A DNA stretch of 64,000 nucleotides from Thuidium tamariscinum (GCA_947034885.2 OX344749.2:33661182-33725181); one strand, 5' to 3'. Positions 13,333 to 23,628 are shown, counted from the first letter of the stretch. A program made the numbers and translations. The notes: generated by a model from the letters alone, not told the origin.

Positions 13333-13497
13333 TAGGGTTTAGGGTTTTAGGGTTTTAAGGTTTAGGATCAAAGTAGGTTTAGGGTGGTTTTACGGTTTAG
13401 GGTCAAAGTAGATTGAGGGTGGTTTTTTGGTTTAGGGTTGATTAAGGGTTGGTTTAGTGTGGGTTTTGTAATAGGGTTTAGGGCATACCCTAAACCC
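13333..13497. repeat. Degenerate interstitial telomere-like tract
   Basis: About a dozen TTTAGGG or near-match units (GGGTTTAGGG, GGTTTAGGGT, TTTAGGGTGG) in one orientation, ending in CCCTAAACCC at about 13488-13497. Degenerate, so an old internal array rather than a chromosome end. Confidence 0.6.
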
Positions 13498-13500
13498 AAA

Positions 13501-14273
13501 ATTCCTTTCCTCTACTACAATCTCCATTTTATGTTTCCCTTTGGGGCATCTCTTTTAGGCCACTCATGGCCTCTATCCACTGCATTGTATTTCTAATGGA
13601 GGCGGTGTTTGGAGGATGTTGTATAATTTATTTACAAAACCATATGTCTATGGTATATGTCATTTCGGTTGGTTATGAAGATGTGGCATTTCCTGAGTAT
13701 GAATTTCATCCCATAGGCCTTGTACTTCCTCTATGAAACATGTATGATGAAAATGCACCACTCATTTGCATAAGATCAACACAAAATGGAAACCAGAAAT
13801 GAGGTCTGAGTGAAAAAAGTAGGGCCTCTCACCTATACTAAACTTTAACTACTTTAAATGGAACTCGTGAATTAAAGACATGCCATCCATACTAGCAAAG
13901 CACAGATATGGAAGTGGCACTGCATCCTTTCTTTCATTGCATGAGAAAACTTTCATACAAAAAGAGCATGCAGCACTTCAAGTACATGTCATACATCGTA
14001 GCACACAGTAGGACATGGGAAGTCAGAATGAGTACTATTATAGTACTATTTTATACACGCAGTGTATATTGTAACACTCAGAAAGATCCAAACGAAGAAT
14101 GCGACTACATAGAACAGTCCCATATACTTGAGGTTTTTTCACATCTGTCTACAAGGTGAACTGTAAACAAACACAAAATACTATACAGTTGCAATTTTTT
14201 TCCAGTCTGAGGTACAGTTTTGTATTTGGATGTTTATAGCCGCCCCTAAAAGCCTAAACCACCTTGTCCATGT
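13501..14273. other. No gene seen; region 3' of the SET-domain gene
   Basis: No supported coding frame. It lies just downstream of the stop of the minus-strand SET gene and may hold its 3' untranslated region. Confidence 0.4.
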
Positions 14274-14411
14274 TCACTTACATCTACAGGAAGCACTGCC
14301 ACATTGACATTGGAAAGGTAAGACTCGACAATCTTCACGTGTGAACTCCACACCATAATCCCATGTGATCTCTTCACCAGCTCCTATATCCCTGTTTGCA
14401 AAAAAAGCTAC
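14274..14411 (-). CDS. SET gene: end of SET domain plus post-SET
   Basis: Acceptor GTGTGCAG precedes the exon. It encodes VAFFANRDIGAGEEITWDYG, the C-terminal SET core. GEEITWDYG corresponds to the GEEL-F-DYG motif with the catalytic Tyr. FQCQCGSASCR follows, a CxCx4C post-SET zinc site. TGA lies at 14274-14276. An alternative reading is that GATGTAAGT at 14282 onward is a donor and one more exon follows. Confidence 0.8.
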   Translation of the reverse strand, partial: VAFFANRDIGAGEEITWDYGVEFTREDCRVLPFQCQCGSASCRCK

Positions 14412-14512
14412 CTGCACACAGATTTTAGAAGAATGTCACAATCTGCATGAAGCAACCATAAAATCAGAAATAACTGCCACTGAAAGTTGTAGACATTCGT
14501 TTGGGGGCTCAC

Positions 14513-14579
14513 ATGGTATAGCGTGGGCAATGTACAGCCTATCCAAACAGGCATGTCCATAGCATTTCCATCGCCACAT
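14513..14579 (-). CDS. SET gene: SET-core exon with the NH-C motif
   Basis: 67-nt exon; its first base completes Ile, giving N-H-I-C-G-D-G-N across the junction with the upstream exon. This matches the conserved N-H-x-C pseudoknot motif of SET domains. Acceptor TATGCAG, donor CAT|GTGAGC; phases agree with both neighbours. Confidence 0.8.
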
Positions 14580-14667
14580 CTGCATACCACACCGACTTTA
14601 GCGATACAGGAAAAACTTATCTACAGGTAGACAATAAATTCAAGCTGTGCATATGTAGAGGTCTCAC

Positions 14668-14915
14668 ATGTGATTCATCCATCGTACAACATTGGTGTAC
14701 TGTAAAGAGTCAACGCATAACAATTCCTTGTCACTTTTGACAGACTCCAACTGCCAATGGGCATCAAGGAGGAGTGTATATTCCGGACCAGTCTTCCGTT
14801 GAAGCAACTCCACATTGCTAACTACCTCGCCCGCGAACTCAAATAAGAAGGTACCTTCACGAAGCGGGTGCACTGTACGGATTCCCCAGCCCACTACGAC
14901 GCTTACAAAGAACAC
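14668..14915 (-). CDS. SET gene: N-terminal SET exon
   Basis: 248-nt exon in phase 0 at its start. It encodes GWGIRTVHPLREGTFLFEF, the GWG(L/V)RT motif that binds S-adenosylmethionine, then EFAGEVVSNVELLQR and a segment ending VRWMNH. Donor CACAT|GTGAGA, acceptor GCATGCAG. The motif spacing fits SUVR1/2/4-type SET domains. Confidence 0.82.
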
Positions 14916-15010
14916 CTGCATGCACCAAACCAGCAATTGGAAGAAGAGTTATTGCTAGTGTAAGGCTGTCGTAATGTGTATAAATTCTTTGAAGCACTAA
15001 AGTGACATAC

Positions 15011-15205
15011 CTCAAATTTCTGTCTCAAGCCGTTCTGGACAACTCTATTTCCACAATGTGGACTGCAAAGACATGTATTTGTGCACTCTTGTATGTAATC
15101 ACGTTGCACGTGACCCGGACAGGCTCCGTTCCAATATCCCTTACAAAGAAATTCCCCACGGCAGTGAACCAATGGCGATCTTGTTCCATCTCTAATCTCT
15201 TTGAA
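15011..15205 (-). CDS. SET gene: second pre-SET/AWS-like exon
   Basis: Exactly 65 codons, phase 0 to 0. Contains the Cys-rich string YIQECTNTCLCSPHCGNRVV followed by QNGLRQKFE. This is the conserved C..C.C...CGNRVVQ.G segment just before GWGIRT in SUVR proteins. Acceptor GTCTGCACAG, donor GAG|GTATGT. Confidence 0.82.
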
Positions 15206-15365
15206 CTGTGCAGACACAAGTTGTAGAAGTTAGCAAAAAAAAGGCAACGAAGTCCATATCAGCTACTATACAAGAAAAATATTACATAGTTACCCAACAT
15301 GACTTGCAAAAAATTGGAACAAAATACACACATGCACCTAAAAATTGGTGCGTGAATGAACGCAC

Positions 15366-15662
15366 CTGCTTAATATATCAGCTTTCCAACATTCCATCAA
15401 CAGTATACGCACAACCAGTGGAGACGGAACAACACTGGCAGGTCCTCCTATCATGAACACAAGTACCCCTACACGTACAACCCAGTTCTGTGGAAACACA
15501 TGCCCGCAGAACCTTCCGAGGTAAAGAATGGTGCAATATTGGATTCCTCACATAAATGTAGGACGAGACGTCCCAATGTGGGGATCCCTCAAAGGCACCA
15601 AAGGTAGAGCACAGAATAGGAACGCTCTCACAACCTTGAGAGCAGTCGATGACAACAAATCC
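15366..15662 (-). CDS. SET gene: first pre-SET exon, carrying an in-frame TGA
   Basis: 99 codons, phase 0 to 0. Starts GFVVIDCSQGCESVPI, equivalent to the conserved D-x-S-x-G-x-E-x-V-x-I segment. It continues with Y-I-Y-V-R-N-P-I, C-T-C-R-G-T-C and Q-C-C-S...G-C-A-Y-T-V-D-G-M-L, the Cys pattern and A-Y-T-x-x-G-x-L block of plant pre-SET domains. A TGA at 15378-15380 interrupts the frame four codons before the CAG|GTGCGT donor. CGA to TGA would explain it. A different donor upstream could avoid the stop, but none is obvious. Confidence 0.72.
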
Positions 15663-16106
15663 CTGTTGTAGAATTTGCAGACATTACCAGATAGGAAAAG
15701 GAAGCTCTCCTAAGTGACAATAGCCATTCAGTCCACATACCAAACAGAAATATATTGTAGCACGCAATAATGAAAAGCACAAACTATAACAAATGCATGG
15801 CAGATACCACTTCCTTCCAAGGACATGCACAAGTGCGTAACACATATTCACAACACTATGGCCACGTAGAACTACAGAGGCCTCCCAAAACGTGCCATGG
15901 GAATAGGAAAGACAAATAACACGAGAGTTTGCAGTACTATAATACTCAGAAGGGCTACTAGGTTCTGAAATGAATACAAGTGGAAGACCCCTGAAGCAAG
16001 CGGCCTCTTGAATGGCTTTCCTTCAGCGTAGGGGAGCTGTGCGCCAAATATCTTCGGGGGTGGTTCTCCTCACCAGGGCAAAGGAAATGCCTCACTTCTT
16101 TGTTAC

Positions 16107-16330
16107 CTTGACCTTTTTTGGTGGCGGTGCAGCGACTGCTGTGTCGGGATCTGCGGCCACCGAAGACTTTTGTGCCTGCTTGCCAGATTGTCGGGGCCTA
16201 GGAAGCGCTGGGGGAGGTGCCTGCGTCTTTGCTAAGCGGCTCTTGCTACCCTTACCTGAACCACCAGAGTCCTCCGGAGGACTCTTCTCATCCTCTGTCG
16301 TTTCAGTCGGTTGTGCAGTAGTCTTCTTCT
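16107..16330 (-). CDS. SET gene: low-complexity exon ending in a basic NLS-like motif
   Basis: Acceptor TCCTTTGCAG and donor AAG|GTAACA. The exon is Lys/Pro/Ser/Glu-rich and ends PPPKKVK, which looks like a nuclear localisation signal. Its entry phase matches the upstream exon (17247-16443) only after the 583-bp insertion is removed. Confidence 0.6.
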
Positions 16331-16442
16331 CTGCAAAGGAGGAAGGCGTGGAAAGTGAGTATTACTCCCAGTGGTGGCAAACAATGCATCCTACTACAAG
16401 GACTGAAGTGAACACATTACAAGTGGTTCAGGTAAGCGGTAC

Positions 16443-17247
16443 CTGTGGCTGCTGTCCTACTCTTGTACACCAAAAGATTGACCGCTGACCCGGGGAGATA
16501 ACTTAGAGTAACTTTTAGACACCATGTGTGAGAATATTTTGGACCCCCTATTTTATGTCCTAAAATTTAAAGAAAAAGAAAAGAAAAAAATATGAGAATA
16601 TTCTCCTACTTTGAAAGTTTATAACTTGAATTATTTTTATTTTTATTTGTTGATTATAATTAGTTACAAATTTTTTAAGTAAAAAAATACACTGTAGAGC
16701 TGAAAATAACTTTCACACCTCTATTTTATATAAGAAAAAATTGTCTAAAAAATGAACAAAAAATTGTCAAAAATAGTTTTTCGTTGAAAGTTTAATTTTC
16801 TTGAATATTGATGCGATACTCATTTAAATGCATTCTCTATAAATATTTGAGTTGAAAAATATGGCAGTTTAGTTCATTTTTCAACCTACTCTAATAATCA
16901 TTTCATATGTTATTTAAATTCAAATTTTTTGGCAATAGAAGACTATAGTAATTGTTAAGGACATCTCAAAATTATAGGTCAAAATCATAGTTTATAAAAA
17001 AGTATATAGGGGGTCGAAAATTCACTTTAACACACGTAGTTTGTTTTTATACACTAAGTTATCTCCCCGGGACCGCTGAAGGGGGATCCTTAGTAGGTGG
17101 GGTCTCCAACAGTGGTGAATCCTTCTGCACTACCACATCAAAGTGCGCATAAGGGTCATCCTTCTCTTCTTCCAGCTCTTCTTCAAGAACTATAGGGCCC
17201 ACAATGTTAACTAGGCTAGAAGGTGCTGGTTGTGACGTCCCGTCCAC
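16443..17247 (-). pseudogene. SET gene: acidic exon split by a hAT-type MITE
   Basis: Acceptor TATTGCAG at 17248-17250 starts an in-frame acidic segment (EEELEEEKDDPYAHF). It is cut at Ser-Ala-Val by the MITE at 16489-17071 and resumes as N-L-L-V-Y-K-S-R-T, ending at ACAG|GTACC. Without the MITE and one duplication copy the exon is 214 nt and leaves phase 1, exactly what the next exon (16330) needs. Confidence 0.62.
16489..17071. mobile_element. hAT-type MITE, 583 bp, with 8-bp target duplication
   Basis: Perfect inverted ends CCCGGGGAGATAACTTAG at 16489-16506 and its complement at 17054-17071. The flanking direct repeat is ACCGCTGA (16481-16488 and 17072-17079). Eight-bp duplications are typical of hAT insertion. 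No coding capacity. The first motif after the ends (a GGACCCCC / GGGGGTC pair) is also inverted. Confidence 0.82.
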
Positions 17248-17349
17248 CTGCAATAGTCGAAAGCAAGCGAGCAAGTTGAATCAGGAAAGGAAGGTAATTT
17301 TTTTTCCACAGTTGAAGTAGAGAAGCATTATTATGTGGAAGGAATAATC

Positions 17350-17764
17350 ACGCACCTTTTCAAGCTCAGGCACAAGCACGGCATCAAGAACGGCCTGCTC
17401 TTCATTAGGGAGGAGGGCATCCCCCTCCAACAGAACCAGGGAAGAACCTGGGTCTTCCACATCGCTTGTGTTCTCAAGTAGAGGGCTCTCTGCACCAACA
17501 TTGTCCGACAAGTTAGGGAGTGTTGCAAACGCTTCCAGGTTGGTGGAGACTGTCGATACGTAGGCAGCTTGTGATTGAGTGGATCCAGGAGTCTGCATGG
17601 GAGACCTCGCCCTGAATTCGGATGTCCACGTCTGAGAGGAGCGATGTGCCAGTGGTACTGAACCAATGTCTGCAGCATCTACCATGCACTTTGAAAACGT
17701 GCTTCCAGATGTAGAAGCCGTTGGAGCTCCTTGGCCAATCGGGAGAGAACCTGGACCTAGCATA
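17350..17764 (-). CDS. SET gene: Ser/Thr/Pro-rich acidic exon
   Basis: Begins after ATGCTAG; G plus GT joins it in phase to the upstream exon ending CAGTG|GTGAGT. It encodes GPGSLPIGQGAPTASTSG... and ends PELEK at a GTGCGT donor near 17355. No domain is recognised; it is probably a disordered linker. Confidence 0.5.
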
Positions 17765-17859
17765 CAACATAGCAGTCCAATATTAAGGCATAGTGGAAAG
17801 AGCCTAGGAACGGGACAAGTAAGGCAAGTAAGAAGTAGAAGGTGGAATTGAACTCACCA

Positions 17860-18253
17860 CTGCAATGTATTGTGTTCTGAGCAGCAGTGACGTGGGATTC
17901 CATTTTCATCGCTTCTATAGCACCTTCAAGGCAGACAGAGTCACGAGTTGCGCCACTTGCATCTTCCTTCTGTAGAGTGGAGAAGCCACATGCTTTCAGC
18001 CACATAGGGTGCACACGTCCGCAATCCGACACAACACAGTCGAAGGCGTCCTTAAACCACGCCGTAGCACACCACAGATGGTACAAGTGATGACAACTGC
18101 AGATGAGGGCATGCTAAAATGGGAAGCCCTCTAAGCACACAGGACAAGTTGAAGGCACAAGGAAGACACCAAATTCAGTAGTACAGCCGGTTTCGGAAAT
18201 AGAAAGAGGGAGTGGGTTTGGGTGCATAAAGCACCCGAGCTCGCCAGCTTACA
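17860..18253 (-). CDS. SET gene: RING-like Cys/His cluster
   Basis: Encodes CHHLYHLWC, then C-V-V-S-D-C eleven residues later, and R-V-H-P-M-W, ending at G|GTGAGT. Just upstream in the same frame lies CPVCLEGF, which would complete a C3H2C3-like RING. Two stops interrupt that upstream part (TAA 18249-18251, TAG 18114-18116). Either they are decay, or the 156-nt GTAAGC...CTGCAG segment (18097-18252, a multiple of three) is an intron that removes CPVC. The frame is compatible with both. Confidence 0.45.
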
Positions 18254-18716
18254 AGCAGCTCTGATCTGACTGCAGCGCTGACAAATAGCGTTTGGAGCCC
18301 TTCAGTCGGCTCAAGACCTCCTCATGTGCATGCTCCAGTTCCGTCTTCTTAGCTTGTAACGCTTTGAGGTCCTTCACATTGTTGCAGAGCATGTCATGCA
18401 TAGGTCCATTGCCCTGAACCTGCAAGCCAAACTCGAAGGACTCGTCAGCAGAAGGGAGCTTGTATTGCTCTCCGAACTTTGCAAACTGCTTCATGAGCTG
18501 CTCGACCATACCGGAACAGAAAGAGCATTCTTTCTCCAATTCTTGAAGCTTGAGGGAAAGAGAATCTAAATCTGACTGTAGGGCCTCAACATTTTGCTCC
18601 ACTTTGCTCACAATTGCATCCATGTCAGCATTTCTGGAGCACAACCCACAGGATATTGTGAGTCCTTTGTGCTTGAAATGAATTGCAGCAGCTGTAGGTG
18701 TCATACAAGACATATT
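18254..18716 (-). CDS. SET gene: coiled-coil exon
   Basis: Open frame after acceptor CCTTTTAG. Heptad-rich stretches (VSKVEQNVEALQSDLDSL; LKALQAKKTELEHAHEEVL) indicate a coiled coil of about 120 residues. It ends at a GTAAGC donor (18252). The junction with the upstream exon (ending near 18800 at AG|GTTTCT) is not in phase as I read it, so a frameshift or an unseen small exon is possible. Confidence 0.5.
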
Positions 18717-18799
18717 CTAAAAGGCCTTGTATTTAGTAAGGCAACACCCACGAACTACAGACCCCAAAGAACGACAGAGAAGTTGGGAGTGAAAGAAAC

Positions 18800-19316
18800 C
18801 TGGAAGCCAGCATGTCAAAATCAAACGATGGCATCGTGGAGGTAGACTTTGGCGCCTTCTTGTCGTCATTGTCCACCAAAATGGGTAGAGGGCGCTTGAA
18901 TCCCCCTCGAGTCTCTGGCTACAGAACACCTGCACCCGTCTCTTTAAGGAAGTTGTGAAGATCACGCTCCACGTCGACATCCTTGTCATCCGAAGCGTGG
19001 AGCCGTTTGAGCCAGGTCCTCACTCTCGTTGTGTAATTGAGTTGCTGCACTTGATGAGTCTCAGCAGCAAATTCAGCCCAATCCACATCCTCTCGTCTAA
19101 CATGGTGGAAAACCCAACCAATTGCAAACTCCTTTGCAACATGGTTGGGGGCGAATTCCTTCTGGTAACATACACAATAGAGGTCCTCCACCAGCTGCTG
19201 ATCTTCGATAGAGAGCTTGTCCGCCAGACTATAGCCATTTCGACCTTTCTCTGCCCCAAACACGGCCTCCACTTCATGAATAGGGATGTTCTTACCAATT
19301 TTGAGCTTGTGGGGAT
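18800..19316 (-). pseudogene. SET gene: N-terminal exon, part left of the 16.5-kb insertion
   Basis: Reads HKLKIGKNIPIHEVEAVFG, then LSIEDQQLVEDLYCVCYQKE, then REDVDWAEFAAETHQ, ending GFKRPLPILVDNDDKKAPK with donor near 18800. TAG at 18919-18921 is in frame (CAG to TAG would explain it). The frame continues without shift across the transposon into 35792-35938 once one GTGGGGAT copy is removed. No known domain; I do not see a WIYLD domain here. Confidence 0.6.
19309..19316. repeat. Left target-site duplication of the 16.5-kb hAT element
   Basis: GTGGGGAT directly left of CAGGGTTG; identical to 35792-35799. Confidence 0.88.
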
Positions 19317-19340
19317 CAGGGTTGTCTATCCCGACGTGAC

Positions 19341-19880
19341 GTGGGCTTTTCCCGTCCAGATGTCATGACGCGTCAGTCGTGACGAGTCAGGACGCGTCAG
19401 AGGCCGTCCTGAATGCTGATGGCATCGTCGACAACGCGGATGAAGTCCGTCGACAGCGCGCAGACGGCTTGTTGGCCGCCTCGACGACTGGCCGTCGCGT
19501 GGACGGCCAGAGCGTCCGCGGCTTTAGGGTTTAGGCGCGACGGCCAGGTCGTCGCCTCAACAATTTTCTGTTCAGCGGACGATCACGGCGTCCAGAGTCC
19601 GTCCACGCTGCGGGGACGGCCAGGCCGTCATCTGGACGGCTAGAGCGTCCGCGGCTTGTGCACTTCGACGGGACGGCCAGGCCGTCGCCTCGACAGTTTT
19701 CCGTTCAGCGGACGGTCACGGCGTCCAGAGTCTGTCCACGCTGCGGGGACGGCCAGGCCGTCGTTTGGACAGCAGGACGTCCGCTGGACGGCCAGAGCGT
19801 CTACGGGGACGACCACGACGTCGCGTCCGCGGCTGTCCACAGTGCGCCAACGGACAGGCCGTCGACTGGACGACTACTGC
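19341..19880. repeat. GGACGG/CCGTCC array, left subterminal
   Basis: Extremely GC- and CpG-rich island in AT-rich surroundings, with motif GGACGG/CCGTCC or GACGG every 10-20 bp in both orientations. It contains a tandem unit of about 135 bp repeated twice (about 19495-19630 and 19632-19765), each including CGGCGTCCAGAGT and GGGGACGGCCAGGCCGTC. A third partial copy follows. Position suggests transposase-binding subterminal repeats and the promoter of the transposase gene (inference). Confidence 0.8.
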
Positions 19881-20029
19881 CAGGCCTTCACAGTATATAG
19901 TACGAGCCGTGTATTTGAAGGTCACTTTTCCTTGTTGATCTCTGCTCTTATGACCTGGTTGGCACACAGCCATTGCACTAGAGTGAAGTCCAAGAAGAGT
20001 GTGTGGGAGGAATACTTACTGTGAAAGCA

Positions 20030-20087
20030 GTAAGTGTTATTTCCACATCACATCCAAACAGAATACTAACCTGTTTTGTTTGTGCAG
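20030..20087 (+). other. Candidate 58-nt leader intron of the hAT transposase
   Basis: GTAAGT donor at 20030, perfect branch-type TACTAAC at 20064-20070, TTTGTGCAG acceptor ending 20087. It lies just upstream of the chosen ATG at 20114. Confidence 0.5.
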
Positions 20088-20113
20088 TTTCAAGTGAAGA
20101 ACCAGTGGGAGCA

Positions 20114-23014
20114 ATGGGAGGGGGGAGGACACAATGGGAACCCTGGTACAGGCTACAACAGGATGGGAAAGTGGAATGCAAGTTCTGCAAAACGAAGATT
20201 AGTTACCGCAAGGATCGCTTGCTTTTCCACTTGGGTTATAAACGAAATGACACCCTCCCCGGAGTGAGAATGTGCAACAAGGCCAGTGCAGCAGTGAAGG
20301 CTATGTTTTTCAATTGTGGGGGGAATGTTCCTACGGTCTCCGAAGACGAAGAAGAACATGATGTGGAAGTGACATCACCGTCATCGAATCCAACGAGGGT
20401 GGTACGTAATCAAGAACTACCCAATGCTTCAATCTCAATTAGTGGAGGGGGAGGAAATACTTTGGGCCAAAATTCTCAAGTTCGATCATCAGAGGTGCCT
20501 GTCCCTTCTTCGACCCATAGTCGACCGCTGAGGCAATTATCCGTACAAGAAGGGATGGACACATCCAAAAAGCAAGTACTAGACAAGAAGTGGGCGAAGT
20601 TTTTCTACGAAGCAAATATCCCATTCAATGTGGTGAGACACCCCGCTTTTGTGGATGCCGTGAAATCAACCTCCGAGTCCAGAGTTCTTTACAAACCTCC
20701 ACCTTACAATGCCATACGTATGAAGCTCATGACATCAACAAAGGAGGAAGTGGCTGCACTAGTAGCGGAGAAGACAAGGGGGCCTATCCACAAGTACGGT
20801 GTTACTATATGTTCTGACGGATGGGACAATGTCACCCATCGGCCATTGATCAATGTAATGTTGTCGTGCACGAGTGGAGAAGTATTTTTGGAATCGGTGG
20901 ACACTACAAGCGAAAGCAAAGACGCTGTTTATGTGGCTAATTACATGATCGAATACATTGACGTAGTGGGGGGACATAATGTGGTGCAAGTTTGCACGGA
21001 CAATGCGCCAAACATGCGTTTGGCTGGTACTCAAATTACTCGCGAATTCCCTCACCTATATTTCCAAGGTTGTTCCGCGCATGTACTTGACCTTCTACTT
21101 GAAGATTGGGGCAAGCAACTTTGGGTGGTCAAAATGGTGAAGAAAGTAAAATCAATCGTGAAATTCATTCGCACGCATCACATGCCACTCGCCATTTTCC
21201 GAAGACATTCTCCTAATCTCATGTTGAAGAATCCCATTGAGACACGTTTTGCGACCATGTTCCTCATGATCGAGCGTTTGGTCGAGGTCAAGGAAGCCGT
21301 GGAATCTACAGTCCATGATCCACAGTGGAACGAATATGTGAGGTCCTCGAACGCTGCAATACACAATAAGGCAAAAAAGGTTCGACGTAGGGTTCGAAAG
21401 GACGAGTTCTGGAGGAGGTGTCTCAACTTCGTGCACATGGTAGAGCCTGTGTTGGTGGCTCTTCAAGAGTTTGATGGAAAACATCCGGTCATGGGCAAAG
21501 CATGGATCGTGATGAAGAAGCTAGAAAAGCATGTTTTGGCTTTGAGGAATCGACCATTTTCATTGGAGGCAAATTATGCGGACCGTGCTGAATATGCGTT
21601 TTACGAACGATGGGATTTGATGAAGACCGATTTGCACTACGCAACTGCCCTGCTCAATCCATTCCTCCTTGATGAAATTGTACTAATAGACAATAACGAG
21701 GCAAAGGAGGCCATTCTTAGAGTACTACGCAAATTGGTAGTTGGAGGGTTGGGATATGCAGCCGCTTTGTTTGAGTACCAATCCTTTCGAGACCGTCGAG
21801 GCATGTTCGCTGGACTTCCCGATGTGAATACTTTGAATTTGGAGCCGCATGAATGGTGGGATCTTCTCGGAGCCAGTGCTCATACGCTTGCACCTATTGC
21901 AAGAAGGATCCTCGCACAAGTATGTTCCGCATCATCATGCGAACGCAATTGGAGCATGTATTCATTTGTCCACAGCAAGTCTCGCAACAGATTGACATCT
22001 GAGCGCGCGGAGGAATTGGTTTACATTTATACCAATTCGAGGACTCTTAGGGAAAGGGGTGCGGCGGATGCAGCACGATGGTACACTGAGAACATGTTGT
22101 CCGAAGATTCCATGACAACCGAATCAGATGGCTTGGATCGTGGTTCGGTTATGTCAGACGCTAACAACGATGACTCAGATGACAGTTCCAATGGCAATGA
22201 TGATCCACCATTTCGGCCTTTGGGTAAAAGGCAAGAAAGGGGTCCCCTAATTGACGAGTCCGTATTTGACTTTGATGGCGCGGATAATGATGGAAATGAC
22301 CACGGGGGAGATGAGGATGGAAATGACAACGGGGGAAATGATGGCAGTCCGTCATGGATGCCACGTACATCGATTGCGGGGTCAAGTGGTGGAAATCAAA
22401 ACGAAGGGGTTGAAGCCCCACCTTCGCCGGTTATAGGGCCGATTGAAGAAGAAATGCGTACTTGGAGACATGAACATGTCGTTGTGGTAGAAAGACAAGG
22501 CGAAGATGAGGTCGTTGCCACAGATCCCTCAATGGCGCGGAACACTCGTAGCCACAAATCCCCCATTGGTGTCGAGATAGACTTTCGCACATTGCGTCGA
22601 GACACGATCGGCGTGCGACCACAAGCGCCTAGCTTGGATGATCCACCCGTCCAAAATTCAGCACGGCCTTCATCTTCTAGAGCCCGCCCCAACCAAGAAA
22701 CTCCATCAATCGGTACACGATTGGCCGGTCTCTTCCCAACTCTAAATATGACCGAGCGAAGGAATGCACCTCCATCCTCAAAACAACCCGTTGCACCGCC
22801 TACACGCACTACTAATCAACGGCCGCGGCCACGTGAAGAAGGCCCTACCAACGAACGTGTGAGTAGAAGAACACGTAGAAGGCTAAGAAGGGAAGAAGCG
22901 GCGAGTATACCATTTCTCCGCGAAGGTCTTCTCCCTGGACCGGCGGGGCCTAGTGTGGATACCGCTGGAGATGGAGTGGGGGGCGAACAATCCGCAGATT
23001 GGCTTCTATTGTAG
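20114..23014 (+). CDS. hAT transposase (BED-like zinc finger, DUF659, hAT dimerisation domain)
   Basis: 966-residue frame, uninterrupted. Start chosen at ATG 20114 because a leader intron appears to end just upstream and the first conserved block (QWEPWYRLQQDGKVECKFC) follows at once. Residues about 1-60: BED-like finger with CKFC and FHLGY...RMC. Residues about 155-330: DUF659/RNase H-like fold with first Asp in SDGWD (235) and second in TDNAPN (296). C-terminal dimerisation domain around 575-650: WWDLLGA, then SSCERNWS with the catalytic Glu (610), then HSKSRNRL. A long acidic, Gly/Asn-rich and then basic tail follows. All three DDE residues are present, so it may be active. It would cut and paste this element; cargo genes are its neighbours within the same ends. 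Confidence 0.92.
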   Translation: MGGGRTQWEPWYRLQQDGKVECKFCKTKISYRKDRLLFHLGYKRNDTLPGVRMCNKASAAVKAMFFNCGGNVPTVSEDEEEHDVEVTSPSSNPTRVVRNQELPNASISISGGGGNTLGQNSQVRSSEVPVPSSTHSRPLRQLSVQEGMDTSKKQVLDKKWAKFFYEANIPFNVVRHPAFVDAVKSTSESRVLYKPPPYNAIRMKLMTSTKEEVAALVAEKTRGPIHKYGVTICSDGWDNVTHRPLINVMLSCTSGEVFLESVDTTSESKDAVYVANYMIEYIDVVGGHNVVQVCTDNAPNMRLAGTQITREFPHLYFQGCSAHVLDLLLEDWGKQLWVVKMVKKVKSIVKFIRTHHMPLAIFRRHSPNLMLKNPIETRFATMFLMIERLVEVKEAVESTVHDPQWNEYVRSSNAAIHNKAKKVRRRVRKDEFWRRCLNFVHMVEPVLVALQEFDGKHPVMGKAWIVMKKLEKHVLALRNRPFSLEANYADRAEYAFYERWDLMKTDLHYATALLNPFLLDEIVLIDNNEAKEAILRVLRKLVVGGLGYAAALFEYQSFRDRRGMFAGLPDVNTLNLEPHEWWDLLGASAHTLAPIARRILAQVCSASSCERNWSMYSFVHSKSRNRLTSERAEELVYIYTNSRTLRERGAADAARWYTENMLSEDSMTTESDGLDRGSVMSDANNDDSDDSSNGNDDPPFRPLGKRQERGPLIDESVFDFDGADNDGNDHGGDEDGNDNGGNDGSPSWMPRTSIAGSSGGNQNEGVEAPPSPVIGPIEEEMRTWRHEHVVVVERQGEDEVVATDPSMARNTRSHKSPIGVEIDFRTLRRDTIGVRPQAPSLDDPPVQNSARPSSSRARPNQETPSIGTRLAGLFPTLNMTERRNAPPSSKQPVAPPTRTTNQRPRPREEGPTNERVSRRTRRRLRREEAASIPFLREGLLPGPAGPSVDTAGDGVGGEQSADWLLL

Positions 23015-23247
23015 GTGAAGGCTCAGACAGCCCTGACAACTCACCAAGCGAAGTTGGTAGGGCAACGTCCAATCATGATGATGAATCCATGGGTCCTAGT
23101 ATAGGTGAAGATGGTGAAGTTCCGGGAGATAGTGATTATAGAGGGACTCGTAGAGGTCCTCCACCTGCACCTCAAGACAACCAAGCAACCATGCGAGAGG
23201 CTGCTGCAAGGAGCATGGCTCTTAATCGTACACGTGCAAGACGTTGA
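22978..23247 (+). CDS. Trailing frame after the hAT transposase (-1 relative)
   Basis: Overlaps the end of the transposase in the -1 frame and runs about 82-90 codons to TGA at 23245-23247. Composition (Asp/Gly/Ser-rich then Arg-rich, ending RARR) continues the style of the transposase tail. It could be the original C-terminus after a frameshift, an alternative splice product, or chance. Confidence 0.3.
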   Translation, partial: GGRTIRRLASIVGEGSDSPDNSPSEVGRATSNHDDESMGPSIGEDGEVPGDSDYRGTRRGPPPAPQDNQATMREAAARSMALNRTRARR

Positions 23248-23628
23248 AAGCATCTAGGGAAAAAAATGTCTCCATGTCATCTTATGTAATACTGTGTAAG
23301 GCTGAATACCTTGCATGTGAAATTCGGCATTAATTATAAATACTACCCATGCTTCCTGTGCTCATGTAAGGCGCATGGGTAGAAATTTTTTATCTTCACA
23401 TGTCACAAATTCTACAACGCAACAACGGATCCATTTATGGATATTTGTCCCAAGAAATGGAAATATTTGCTTTGTCGTTTGCCATGTGTTCTATACTCTT
23501 AAATTTGGATTCATTCTTCGAAGCTGGTTACCTATATGCTTGGATATTTTGAGATCATTATGGATTTTGCCCTGTACAAGAAAACAAATGTAATCTGGAA
23601 TATGGAGAAAATGATTGAAAGTACTGAA

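Noticed and set aside
16012..16488. 158-codon plus-strand frame
   Set aside because: Antisense to the SET gene exons, whose phases and splice sites agree on the minus strand.
19413..19973. Arg/Thr-rich frames over the left GGACGG array
   Set aside because: Same cause: repeat-driven open frames, no family, no start context.
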